Part shown: in pieces, positions 1-10,967 of the stretch
Layout: each line of letters begins with the position of its first letter
Position numbering within the stretch: the first letter of the stretch is position 1
DNA from: Asterochloris sp. CNOR1
Taxonomy: Eukaryota; Chlorophyta; Trebouxiophyceae; Trebouxiales; Trebouxiaceae
Length of the DNA: 64,000 nt
Direction of reading: 5' to 3'
Assembly (NCBI GenBank): GCA_963969365.1
Contig: OZ017748.1
Span: 2,108,001-2,172,000 of the forward strand
Position numbers and translations under genes: made by a program
Notes under the pieces: generated by a model
Database searches by the model: none
What the model was told of the DNA's origin: nothing
What the model saw: only the letters and a program-made list of their open reading frames with translations

Positions 1-1805
1 GGGCCAGGCCAGGTCAGCTGAGCCTTACCAGCCATGCTGCAGGCCGTACGGCGGGTGCAGGATGTACCCTTGTGCAGCTGTGGCAGGCCTTCTGTCCAGG
101 TTCAGGCTGTGACAGCTTGAAGAGCTCTGCTCAGGGCAGTCTGTAAGGGCAGAGCAGCACCTGCTTTGGGACATATCTGCCAGCCATGACGTCAGGAGAG
201 CGGGTCAGCTTTCTACAACAGGCCAGAGGCCCCAGCAGGACAGCACTTAGCCCACCTCCTAGCAGGTAGCGAGGCTCCTCAAGGCTCTTGAGCTCGAGGC
301 TGTTCAGGGAGTTGAACACGCGCCAGCACTCATCATAGAACTTGCGAATGCCCTCCTTCTCGTGGGGGAACTTGCTGCTGAGCTCCTCAAGGAACTCCTC
401 ATAGTCACGCCACACCTTGACCTCCAGGCCCTGCAGAAAAGGCAACAAGCAGCTGTTCTGCCCAGAGAGACAGAGAGGTTTGCAGGCCCCACAAGGCAGC
501 TGTGTCACAGACAGCCAGACGGCTGGAGTGTTGTGTGGAGACTGCACCTGCAGTCCCTGTGGGGCCACCAGTCAGCTGTTTGTCTTCCAGCAAGTGCTTA
601 AAGAAAAAGCCCAGCTGCCACGCCTCGACCTTCAGGCCCCAACAGCAGGGCAAGGATCTTGCCTTTGGAGGCTTGCTTCCTGCAAAGGACCAGCTGGCTG
701 GCGAGACAGTCGACGATACTGCAAGGTTTGCAAGTCAGCCATCTTGCCAGGCAGCCTGGGTGACCAGCTGGCCTTGGCAGCAGCCTATGGCGACATGCAC
801 CTCCTGCCTGCGCTGCAAAGACATTGAGTTGCTGGCAGGATGCCTCACAGTGCAGGCCAAGTGCATGCAGCAGGCTGCACAAGCTGGGACTGTGCTCACT
901 CAAAAACAGCCTGCTCTGCAGAATTCCTAAAGCTGCGATCAGGCCATTTCAGCCTGCTTGCACCTTCTGCTGCAAGATGGCTTTGGAGCACCTGGGGCTG
1001 GCGTGGGCTGTGTGTTGCAGATGTCCCGCAATGCTTCAACCAGTTGTACCTGGGGGTGGGCTGCGCTTTTGGGCAGGTGGTAGTGGATCTGGGTGGGGTC
1101 TGGGATGGTCTCCAGGCGCTTGCCCACGGCTGCCAGGGCACGCGTGATGAGGTTGGTGGTGCCAGCGTCCCCCATGCCAAACATCATGGAGGACCCCACA
1201 TCGAAGTGATACCCCTCACGCTCATACCAACCAGCGCTGCCGCCCGGGATTATGTACCTGCAGTGCGGAAGGCTCCAGGTGAGGCCACCGTGTGGCAGCC
1301 CTCTGCACAAACATTTCTAGGTGATGCAGCTGTGCTCACAACATCTCATGGGCTGGAGCTCAGAGCTGTACTGCATATCAGGTAACTACTTGACAGCAGC
1401 GGCACAGGCCATGGAAGGAAATGTACAGCTTGTTGATCCAGGACCAGCATCCTAAAGGACAGGCACTCACTTCTCAAGCACCAACACCTTTGCCCCCTTG
1501 GCAGCCATCTGGCTGGCAGTGGTCAGGCCTCCCATGCCAGCTCCAATGATAACAGCATCATACTCCTCATCAGTGGGAGCTTGGGAATGCTCATGATGTG
1601 TAGCAGCAGTGGCTGTGTCCCCTTCCAAGGCTTGTCTTGCGCCTGCTGACTTGAAGGGGGCAGAGACGGCAGAACAATGCACTGTCCTGAACAAGTTGCG
1701 TCTGGCCATTTGAGCACACCTCCTGGAGGGTGCTAACATATGCTGCAGGTGCACGTCTGCCTGCCTGCTTGCTTCAGCCATAGGGCTGCTGCTTAATGAC
1801 TGCAT
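1..1805 (-). CDS. CRTISO: Carotenoid (prolycopene) isomerase, 3' part missing
   Basis: This FAD-dependent plastid enzyme converts poly-cis prolycopene to all-trans lycopene. The first ATG in the open frame is at 1805, and exon 1 (1471-1805) carries about 75 residues rich in Ser, Arg and Ala that fit a chloroplast transit peptide. It then has the dinucleotide-binding motif [14 protein letters not shown] and VLVLEK. Exon 2 (about 1050-1257) has [10 protein letters not shown] and [10 protein letters not shown], typical of the CRTISO/CrtH family. Exon 3 (about 161-430) continues with [12 protein letters not shown] and [12 protein letters not shown]. Exons 2 and 3 both start after CTGCAG. The rest of the protein lies beyond base 1; the first 160 bases look like intron. 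It is divergent from BUD23, 244 bp away. A CrtI-type desaturase is less likely because the exon 2-3 matches are CRTISO-like. Confidence 0.9.
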
Positions 1806-2049
1806 TGCAGCCCTGAAAGCAACACCAATTCTAGTCCTCAAGGGGACACCGAGCAAATGTAGATCAGCTCTGGTCACCCTATCTGACCAAACTTAAACTA
1901 TAGCATACTATTATTGCTGCAACGCTCTAAAGGAGCACCTCTCAAGGAGCAGCCGCCACCTTAGGCCGCAGGTAGTGCTGCAGCTTTCATTGACAGACAA
2001 CTGCTGCTGAGCAGGAGCTGTCAACTCAGAACAGCACAAGCCATTGACA

Positions 2050-3838
2050 ATGGGCAGACATGACAGGCCAGAGCTGTCAGCCCCTCCAGACGTCTTTTAC
2101 AATGTAGAAGAGGCCCGCAAGTACACAACCAACTCTCGGATCATGGACATTCAGGTGCTGCCCCAGTATCAGTGCCCCTCTTGAGTAAGTACAGCAACCA
2201 CAAGACACTTCAACTGCTTGCTTGTCCTGCAGGCTCAGCTGACACAGCGCGCCATGGAGCTTCTGGCCCTTCCACAGGACGGCGCGATACAGCTGCTGCT
2301 GGACCTGGGGTGCGGCTCAGGCCTCAGTGGAGAGACCCTCACAGAGGAGGGGCACGTCTGGGTGGTGAGTGCGAGGTGCTGGGGGCAGGCCAGCACCATG
2401 TGCACAGGTCTTAGGCGGTGGCTGTGCAGAGACAGATATTGTGTCGCCTTGCCCCATCTCACTTGCCCTATCATGTGCTTGTGCAGCTTGGGCTCATCAG
2501 GTGTCCTGCATGAAGCAAGGCCAGCATTGCTGTGCGTGAGGCTCCTTAAACTAGCTCTGCAGCTGGCCCATCTACTCCTGCTTCGCACTGCAGGGCCTGG
2601 ACGTCAGTGCTGCCATGCTGGATGTGGCACAGGACAGGGGTGTGGAGGGGGACATGTGTCTGCACGACCTGGGGCAAGGCCTGCCGCTGAGGCCTGGCAC
2701 CTTTGACGGCGCCATCAGCATATCAGCAGTGCAGTGGCTGTGCAATGCGGTGCGTGCTGCGTTGCCCAATGCCTCCAGCAGCACAATCGCTTCTTTTGGC
2801 AATCAATGCAGACTCAATCCCAGGCCTGACAGGACCCAACCATGCAGAGCTTGCTTGTCTTTCAAGTGTCCTGTGAGGCTGCTGCTCCAGCACAGTGACT
2901 GCCGCTGGCATCAATGGCCAGCGGTTTCTGAGCCCCTATCTTTCCGCCAGCATACATATTGTCTCCTGGAGCACAGCCATGTGGACAGCTTGCAGCTGCT
3001 GGAGGTCCCCTGGCCTGGCATTGCAGCAATGTGAATTCAATCGGTGGCACTGTGCTGGCTGCAGGACCAGACAGGGCATGAGCCGCGTAAGAGGATGCGG
3101 CGCTTCTTCGAAAGCCTTTATGCCTGCCTGCACCGTGGCGCAAGAGCCGTGCTACAGATCTACCCGCAAGATGCAGACCAGGTGGGGCCTCAATGGTGAA
3201 GCTGCGCATGTTTGCTGCTGTGGGGCCTGTGCAGCAATGCTCAGCCGCAGTGCTGGCAGCTGTTCAGAAAAGAAGTCACTGCCAATTGTACCTGTCATAA
3301 GGAATCCTTATCTGCTGTGCACCCCTCACAGCCAGCCATGGCACTCACAAGCTCTGTCAGTAGACATCCTCTCCTGCTCCAGGCACAAATGCTGTCAAGC
3401 GCAGCCATGCGCGCTGGGTTCTCTGGCGGCCTTGTCGTTGACTACCCACACAGCACAAGAGCCAAGAAGTACTTTTTAGTGCTCATGGTGGGACCCTCGA
3501 CCCATGTGCCCCAGGCCAAGGGCCTGGATGGGGCTGAAGGCTCAGACGGGGAGGCAGCTGAGGTCCAGGTTGCTGGCAGACGCACAGACAAACGGCGCAA
3601 AACCAATGGTGCCTTCATTGCGGTGAGGCCTGGAATGGGTTGTCACCCCTGCGCATGAGCTTTACTCCCTGCTGACGGCATCTGAAGTGGAGCCCTGGCA
3701 CTGCAGGGGTCCCACAGGCATCCAGACGCAAAGGGCAAGGCTTGGGTCCACAAAAAGAAAGAGCAGATGCGCAAGCGCGGCGTGCAAGTGTCTGCCGACA
3801 GCCGCTACACAGGGCGCAAAAGGAAAGCTGTCTGGTAA
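2050..3838 (+). CDS. BUD23: 18S rRNA (guanine-N7)-methyltransferase BUD23
   Basis: This is an S-adenosylmethionine-dependent methyltransferase that modifies one guanine of 18S rRNA during small-subunit maturation in the nucleus, with TRM112 as the known partner. Six exons can be drawn: 2050-2154, 2233-2364, 2594-2749, 3065-3181, 3383-3622 and 3707-3838. The start opens with [15 protein letters not shown], as in the family. The SAM motif [13 protein letters not shown] is in exon 2, [10 protein letters not shown] in exon 3 and [11 protein letters not shown] at its end. The tail carries the Lys/Arg-rich end [14 protein letters not shown] and RKRKAVW of Bud23 proteins. The last exon keeps frame only if the acceptor at 3706 is used rather than the AG at 3718. 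It converges on RPA2 with 144 bp between stops. Confidence 0.94.
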
Positions 3839-3982
3839 TGGTTAACATCTGATGCTAGCTGGATCCACAGAATGCATGCCTTTGATCACTAGTGTCAACT
3901 CTGAGCCTAGGCGACACTTTCGCAGCAAGCTGAAGTTCACATGATCCAGCGGAAGGCCATGACTGTGAAATGAAGAGCAGCC

Positions 3983-6550
3983 TCAGTCCATTGAGGTCGT
4001 CTTGTAGTGCATGTCGTCAATTGTGGTGTAGAGGTGGCCGTCATTGGCCAGGAAGCTGGCTGCAGACTTCACAGCATGCGCTTGGAAGCCCCTTGGTGCC
4101 AACACCTGTGCGACCTGCATTACCCCGCACATTCAGGGCTGTCTGTGCATCTGATACTGGGCATGGCATAACTAAGACTCCCTGAGCTGAGTTGCTCAGC
4201 CACCCGGAGGCATGCAGGGTTGCCAGCACACCAAAAGTGACCACACTGATTTGGAAACAGATACTGCTGACACTTCAGGCACAGATCAAGTCTTCTGCTC
4301 TGAACTGTACAACATGAGGAGCCTGCAGGTGCCAAGTCGTCCACATACCTGGTTGATGTCAAAGCCATTCTGGGAAGACTTGCCATCATCTGAATTGTAG
4401 TAGTCCAGCACAGCCCTCTGAACAGGTGTGTACTCTCCACTGCCACCAATGTCATTTGCAGTGGCCATGCCATTGACGACTGGCCCTGCAGCCTGCACAG
4501 ATCGATTGTTGCTCAGCTAGGTGCTCTCCAGATATGTGTGCAGATGGGCTGTGCCACATGTGCAGCTTAACACACAGGAGGGATGCAGCAGCTTGATGGG
4601 CTAGCAGACAGGATCGAGGAACTCACTGCGGCCCCTGTGAGCATGCCCCCTGAGGCAGTGCTCCTGTGGTACGTGTGCTGGAAGATGCAGGACAGCACAT
4701 GGTGATGCACCTGCATATGAAACTGTAGCTCAGCTGCCACAGCCAGTGACTTCTGCACGGTCTAGCCTTCTTCAAGCTGGAGCACTAGTTGTACAAGCTG
4801 CCCGCTGATCTTGCCGTGCAGGACCCAAGCCAATGTCCAACTCTCATGGCGCAATGCTGCCACGCAGCAGTCCTGCCACTGTGCTGCATTCTCAGCTGGA
4901 CCCTGCGGTAACTTCCTGCTGGCTGGGGAGACCAGCACTCCTCAAGCAAACCCTCAAGCCTGGGCAGTCACATGCATTCTCTCAATACCAGGACCCGCTG
5001 CTGGGCAGACAGGCACTCCCCAAGCAGATACTCTAGTGGCTGCTTGCAGCCAGGACCCTGTGCCCACCCTACTCTGGCTGGGGAGACAGGCATGGTCAAG
5101 CCCTACATGGGCAATCCCCTGGCAGGCTGTTCAGCACAACAATGCGTCCTTGATGCCAGGGCACCCTTGTGGCTACCTCGTTGTGGCTTGGGAAGTGGGA
5201 ATGGTATGCCTTGAATCTGAGCTCCCCATTCAGCAGATGTACGGTCCCAATGACCTTGACATACTGCCTGTCCTCCAGCTTTCGCACCTTGCGCTTCTGC
5301 TCAGGTTTGCCCTGCAGGCAAAGCACTTGCACATGGGATGTTGGGTACTTGGCTCTCATGGCTGGCACAGCAGCACATTGGGTGTGTGAAGCCGGCACTG
5401 ACATACCCATCCAAGTGGCTGCAGTGCGTAACATATGCACTGTGCACTGCTTTGAGGTTTGCACTGGGGCACCCCAGCAGATGCCTGGGTGCTCAAGTGT
5501 TTTGTGCAGCAGGGGAGTGGTAGCCGTCATGCAAGTACAGCCTCAGCAAACTTCTGGGCTCACCGGTACATCCTCCCAGGCGTCAAGCGCCTCCGTCGCA
5601 TCGTTGTCATAGCGACTGACGTCAATGGCGCCCGTGCCATCGTGCAGGCAGAAGCTGTGATGCGAGGTGTGCAGCTGATAGTCTGACATCTTGCCCACCA
5701 GCACCACCTGCACAAGGAGCAGCAGGGCTGCTGGATACCTGCCTGCAGGCTGCAGAGCGCAGCATGGGGGGCTCTGCTTTGAGTGCGCATGAGGCTCATA
5801 TCCAGCCAATGGAACTCCACCTCAGAAGCTCCCAAAACAGCACCAACCTGTCCAGGTTGGTGTGCTGTGAAAGATTGCCCCCACAGAGCAACAGCATGGA
5901 CAGGCACAGACCCTGGCTGGCAAGCAATTCTTGCCAGAAGTCTGTTGTAAGCTGGGCAATGTGATGTGTCGGGGCGGTGCACATACCAAGGACAACATGA
6001 GCTCAAAGCTCCAGCAAATACCAAGGGGCGGTGGGTGTGTTTGTGGTGCATTGATGCGATCAGGGGCAGGGCACACTCACACAATGCTCCAGCAAACAAA
6101 TGCAAGCGGGCTCACATTTGCTAGCTCCTTGCCATCAATGACGATCTCGTCGTCATGCTGCACATTAGCATCCTGCAGTATATCACAGTCAATATATCAG
6201 CAGGATGGGGGCAGTTGCTGGCACTTGTGCTGCAGGATGCAGCTTGTTGTAAATAGTGGCAATGACCGCCGCAGCACACTTGGTTTTGTGAAAGGGCGGG
6301 GGTGCATCTCTCTTTAGGGCATGCTGAACAGAGCAGCCACGCACACACACCTTGATCTGTTTGATGGTGACATTTCGCAGCGTCTGCTTTTTCTGCTCTG
6401 TGTTCTGCAGTCAGAATTCTACAGTCAGCAAGCTGGTGCAAAGCAAGGCAAGAATCCTGTATGCAGAAGCCTCACCCTCTGCGTGGCCTGCGGAGAATTG
6501 CCCACATAGGCGCTCTGGGATGGCATGAAGCCTCCTTCTGCAGCTGCCAT
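3983..6550 (-). CDS. RPA2: Replication protein A 32 kDa subunit
   Basis: This is the middle subunit of the RPA trimer that coats single-stranded DNA in replication, repair and recombination. Exon 1 (6476-6550) gives a short N-terminus with Ser and Gln residues, as expected for the phosphorylated tail. The next exon has QTLRNVTIKQIK, the start of the OB fold. Later exons give VVLVGKMSDYQLHTSHHSF, TGAIDVSRYDND and VKVIGTVHLLNGELRF, which are typical of OB domain D. A helix exon near 4690-4750 precedes the winged-helix domain (EYTPVQRAVLDYY, near 4380-4470). The final exon ends HLYTTIDDMHYKTTSMD. The introns are large and one holds a degenerate repeat at 4893-5100. The start is divergent from the next gene. 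Confidence 0.92.
4893..5100. repeat. Degenerate tandem repeat in an RPA2 intron
   Basis: Three imperfect units begin near 4893, 4984 and 5047. Each has a GGACCC(T/G) core, then (G)CTGG(C/G)...GAGAC or GCAGACAGGCA, and ends with CAAGC-like bases. Units are about 55 bp, separated by unequal spacers. The array lies between RPA2 exons and has no coding sense. Confidence 0.55.
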
Positions 6551-7046
6551 GTTGGGTCAAGCTGTGTTGGGCCACGCTGCGCTGAGTCAAAGGAGAGTGC
6601 TGATGCCTCAGATCTGGACAGCACGAACTCCCAAAACGCTGGCTGATGTCCGGGCAGTGCAGGCACAGAGCTGGGAAAGGGCGGGCAGCGAACCAGGCTT
6701 CTGGAACGATATCTCTAAGGCTGGTGCAACCTCTGGTAGACTTTGCTTTGGGCAGCGAGCGCAAGGTGGCTGGGTTTGCTAAGTTGCTAAGTGCGTGCTC
6801 TGTCAGCTCGCTTTCTGGGATGGAGTCGATGGCAAATACCCAGCATGCAGGCACAGGTGTCAGGGCAATGCCCCTGGCAGCAACATCTCAAAGGGCACCA
6901 GCTCAACCACTAACAGCTCTGTACATCCACACTTGGACACCTTGCCAGCACTGTGCAGCACAGCCCCAGGGCAGGCAGCACTACACAGGAAGTGGTAGGC
7001 CACACACATCTGGTGGCTTCCTCTGCATACCCAGGTTGATCAATGC
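6551..7046. other. Divergent interval between RPA2 and the helical-repeat gene
   Basis: This stretch holds the shared upstream region of two divergent genes. Open frames run on both strands (for example 6549-6782 plus and 6411-6854 minus), but none resembles a known protein, and GC-rich composition explains them. An additional 5' exon of the plus-strand gene could lie here: a CTGCAG acceptor sits directly before 7061, inside the proposed first exon. I see no TATA-like or other clear promoter motif. Confidence 0.4.
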
Positions 7047-8256
7047 ATGTCATCTGCAGATGGGCGACGCAAGTGGACATTGGAGGAGGTGTTTGAGAGT
7101 CATGATGTTGCACAGCAGCAGGCTGCTGCAGGTCCCAGCTCTGAGCCGCCCTGGAACATGACCTGGCAGGTGTGCTGCTCTTTCAGTTGGTGTAGGCCCT
7201 TCAGTTCAGACGCCAATCACCCCGTGTGTGTGCTGTGCAGATGGGGGAGCAGAGGCTCGTCTGGAATGATGAACTGAAGATGCGGCTCATCCAGGTGCAG
7301 ATGCTGGGCCAGCAGAACGCAGAAGCTTGTAAAGGCATGCGCAGTCCCGCAATGGTTTTGCAGGTTCAAGGTCCGCTCCCTATATGCACACAGCATGCCT
7401 GCTCAATGCATCCAGCACGTCCAGGGGTCTACTTTGAATCTTGTTCATGTGATGCAGCGCATTGCAGCAGACACCCTGGATATTGGTGAAGCAGAGATGG
7501 AGGTTCGCCTGCAGCAACTGGCTGAGGTGCTGCCTGACATCGTGCCCCGTTTGAGCACTATGAAGCCTGAAACTGTGGCCCAGCTGGCTGCCGAGCCACA
7601 GCAGCTGGCTGAGAAGCTGCTGCAGCTCAAGGCGCTGCTGCCGGAGGCCAATGCAGGGCAGATGATTGCTCGGCAACCGAGCCTAGCACTCAGCGAAGAC
7701 CTGCAAGGGGACGTGGCGGAGAGGGTGGCGCAGCTGCGAGAGCTGCTCCCTGGAGCAGCTGTGGACAGGTGATGGGAACAAGAATGGTATTGGCCTGCCA
7801 GCTGTGGGCTGAAAGAGAGTTTTAGCCTGCACCTACTGTAGTCGTGTCAGGGTGACTGTCTTGGCACGGATGAAAGCAGCTGTGGACACAATAGGGGTCA
7901 AGTGTGCGCACTCTGGAGCACAGCGCAAGAAGGGTGCATGCCTTGGTTGGGTCTACAGCAGGTGCTGCCTGCAGCTGACTGAGAGCCACAGCGGAGCAGT
8001 GCCTGCCGTCGTCAGTTGCCGTCTGTCGCTAGCTGCGCCACACCTCTGCCACTGCAGGCTGGTCACAGACCATCCCTCCCTGCTGGATGTGGAGTCCCTG
8101 AAGAGGGCCATGGCCAATGCAAAGAGTGTCATGGGGCAAAGCTTGGATGTTGTTGATGTCATCAGGCGAGATCCGACCACGATCCTGCAGTTCCAGGACA
8201 GCAGAGGCACAGATGATTTGATACCTTATGATGACCCCTACACACCCCAGGGCTGA
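7047..8256 (+). CDS. Unrecognised protein with mTERF-like helical repeats
   Basis: I do not recognise this gene beyond its fold type. Likely exons are 7047-7168 (MSSADGRRKWTLEEVFESHD), about 7240-7293 (RLVWNDELKMRLIQ), about 7456-7768, and about 8059-8256, ending LIPYDDPYTPQG. The third and fourth exons contain about three repeats of 35-38 residues. Each starts L-x-x-(L/V)-LP and has a later P-x-x-L or PSLL step, for example LRELLPGAAVDRLVTDHPSLL. That pattern resembles mTERF-family alpha-solenoids, which bind organellar nucleic acids, but the array is short and the match is by eye. No convincing targeting peptide is seen from this start, so the 5' end may be incomplete. The stop is 58 bp from the SepSecS stop. 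Function is unknown. Confidence 0.6.
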
Positions 8257-8314
8257 AGTTTGTTCAGACCGTTGAGGCGCCCAATGTCGCTGTGACTCCC
8301 TTTGTTTCAGCATT

Positions 8315-10906
8315 TCAGTCCTGTTGCAGATGTTTGAGCTTGAATTCAGCATACGCTACTGTCAACCGCTTCAAGAACTCATCAATGTCTTCCTGAGTGG
8401 TGCCCAGGGCTGCAGCCACAGTCAAGTAGGCCACAGGGTAGTCATCACAGTGTGCCCCATACCCTATGAATGAGTGTCCTGCAACGTGCTGGCGTGCCTG
8501 CCGGGCCACCACCCTTGTCCCTGAGACAGACCTGCTGAAAAGCATGGACCCCAGGAATGTCACTGGCTGCTGAGTCTTTCTAGCGTCAGACTGCGATGGA
8601 GCAGCAGTCTGCACAAAGGCGTGAGCTCCAGGTTCTGTTGCCCCTCGAAAGCCTACTGGCGGGCGCACTGATTGCCCCAGCCCACTCTCAAGATGGGACA
8701 ATGTCAGGGCCAAAGAGATGGGGTTCTCCGGCGTGTGCAGCAGCCGCTCCCCGTGCTGCTGAGCCCAGACCTTGAGCTGCTGCTGAGCATATTTGTACAA
8801 GTCCTCACGCTGTTGCAGCTGGCTGCGCCACCCAGCAGCTCCCCAGTGTAGCAGGGTCATCAAAACATCCAACAGAGGCGACATGGAGGCCCTGCGCAGC
8901 ATCATGCCAGGTGAGCTAGGCAGGAAGATGGCAGCCTAGGAGGTAGCACTGCCCACTCATTGCAGCCCATGCAAATGAAGCCAGCCAGGCTAGAAGCTGC
9001 TCACATCCCTGCCCATGAAGGTGAGATGCTGGGAGCTTGAGCACATCAGGTGACACTGCTCACCCAGTGCAGCCCATGCATGTCAGGTGAGCGAGGCTGG
9101 CAGCTTGCGGCACAGGAAAGCAGACTGCCTGTCTGTCATGCACATGCTTCATGATAATCTTAGCTTGTATCATGGTGTCGACAAGCATAGGGGCACACTG
9201 GCGGGGCTTGCCTGCACCAGCCCATGCACATCTGATGCCAATGCTCCTGGGCATCCCCTTCAAGGGAACTTTTGCTCACAGCCTCATCACATGCAGGCGG
9301 CTGCAGCTGTGCTTTCATGTTCATCTAAATGCCCCATCACAGGCACTAGCTCCAAGCCTCACCTGCCAGGGTAAGCCTTGTTCACAGCTTCCACAAGTGC
9401 AGGCCTGCTGCGGCAGGCTGACACGACTGCCCCGCCCACTGGCACCATGAAGTTCTTGTCAGTGCTTTGCACCACAGCATCCACCCTCCCCCTTCGCCAG
9501 GCTGACGTGATCAGCCTGCATAGCGTGGCAGACTGCACTCCATATGCGTTGTTGATGATGTGCCCAACGCCTGCAGCACGGGAAGGCTTGTTTGGGGGCA
9601 GGTGGCAGCTCAAGCACTGAGCACAGGGGCTGTATATCTGTCTGACTCAGATGATCATAGTGTATGGCAGTCTGGCCGCTGCAAGCAAGCATGCTCGACA
9701 GCACCACCCTGAGGGGGGCTTGCACAGAAGCACGGCGCCTGTGTGCTTGACAACTGGTCCATCATGCATGCGCTGCATGGCCAGACAAGGCAGCAGGTGC
9801 AAGCGGCCTTGCTCAGCGCCAACCAAGCCTGCGACAGCATTGCACCTGCAGCTGTCCTCACCTGCAGAAGCTGCCAGCCTGGCCAGCTCGACCACATCGT
9901 CGGCGCTGCGCGGGGCAAAGCAGCTGGTGGTGCTGACCACAGCCACAACATTGTCTGGCCCCAGGCGCTCAATGTGGTGCCTGACTGCCTGCAAGTCTGT
10001 GCGCAGCTGGTCCCCTTCCCGCAGCATGGGCGCCACGATCACCTCTAGCCCAGCTGAGATTATAGCCTTCAGGCAGGTTTTCTGGTCAATGCGGGGCCAC
10101 AGCACCCACCTGCAGGCGCCAGTGGAGGCAGCTCATAAGGCACAGCGGGGCCCTGGTGTGGTCCCAGGCAGTGCAGGTGCAGGGAAGCACAGCAAATGGT
10201 GCTGTGCTGGTCCAGCTGGAAACGCTAACGCTCTGCATGTGGTCGGCAGCAGAGCACCACTCCACCTTGCTGTTGCCGGCCTCGCAGCCTTCAGGGCCAG
10301 TAAGGTGACTGTGATGGCCATGCCTGTGGCCAGCGGCAGAAGCGTGACCGGCCCCAGGTCTTGCATGCCAGCAATTCGCATTGCATCTGCCACCAGCAGG
10401 TTGCTTAGCTTAGCCAGCATGGTGGATCCTGCAGCCTATAGCTAAGCCTTGGCATCCTGAAATGTTGCAATGCCAGGGGATTCACTGTGCTCCGTGACAA
10501 GTAGCTGGGGCCTTCTTACCTTTGGCTGCTCAGCAGCTATGTCGCCTGACCTTCCCATGCCATGTGCAAGGCCATAGTGGCGCTGGGAGACAAGGCGGCA
10601 TGCCACCTTAGCCTCCCGCTCCCCCACGCCCACATTGCCCAGAAAATTGTTGCTGTCCATGAGAGCAGCATCCTGCACACTGTTGTCAAGTTAGTGCAGT
10701 CTGCAAAGCCGCGGTGCTCCTTATGTCAAAGAGCAGACCTTGATGAGGAGCTCCACTGTGTCATCATCCCAGCCCACTTCAGGCAGCCTTCTCTGTGATA
10801 GCAAGGTCTTGACGAGCCTATGGCGCTTGCTCAATGCCTGGGATCCCTGCTGAATGTATTTGCTGCTCACTAGGTCGCAAGCAAGTTTCAAGTTGCCGGA
10901 ATCCAT
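8315..10906 (-). CDS. SEPSECS: O-phosphoseryl-tRNA(Sec) selenium transferase (SepSecS)
   Basis: This PLP enzyme converts phosphoseryl-tRNA(Sec) to selenocysteinyl-tRNA(Sec) using selenophosphate. Exon 1 starts at 10906 with [19 protein letters not shown] and has [16 protein letters not shown]. The next exon has [17 protein letters not shown] and [16 protein letters not shown] middle exon gives [15 protein letters not shown] and [19 protein letters not shown]. The PLP lysine lies in [13 protein letters not shown] (near 9420-9460). The last exon (8315-8891) joins in frame to the preceding one (ending 9363) as [21 protein letters not shown] and ends at [15 protein letters not shown]. It implies that the host makes selenoproteins by the eukaryotic two-step route. 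Its start is 61 bp from the stop of the PH/WW gene. Confidence 0.95.
8908..9112. repeat. Duplicated segment in the last SepSecS intron
   Basis: A block at 8948-9003 is repeated with changes at 9054-9108. Both hold ACTGC-CAC-CA-TGCAGCCCATGCA and end in AGGCT-GAAGCT- or GGCTGGCAGCTT-like bases. The word AGGTGAG recurs at the block borders. Spacing is 106 bp. The repeat is purely intronic. Confidence 0.55.
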
Positions 10907-10967
10907 GAGTATTCATGCACTCAAAAAGCAGACTTCATTTAGATTTCTTCTTTAAGAGTCAAAGTTT

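Noticed and set aside
6411-6854. Minus-strand open frame upstream of RPA2
   Set aside because: It overlaps RPA2 exon 1 in another frame; no family resemblance, no supporting splice sites.
9651-10445. Plus-strand open frame (264 codons) across SepSecS
   Set aside because: It mirrors the conserved SepSecS exons and shows no domain of its own.
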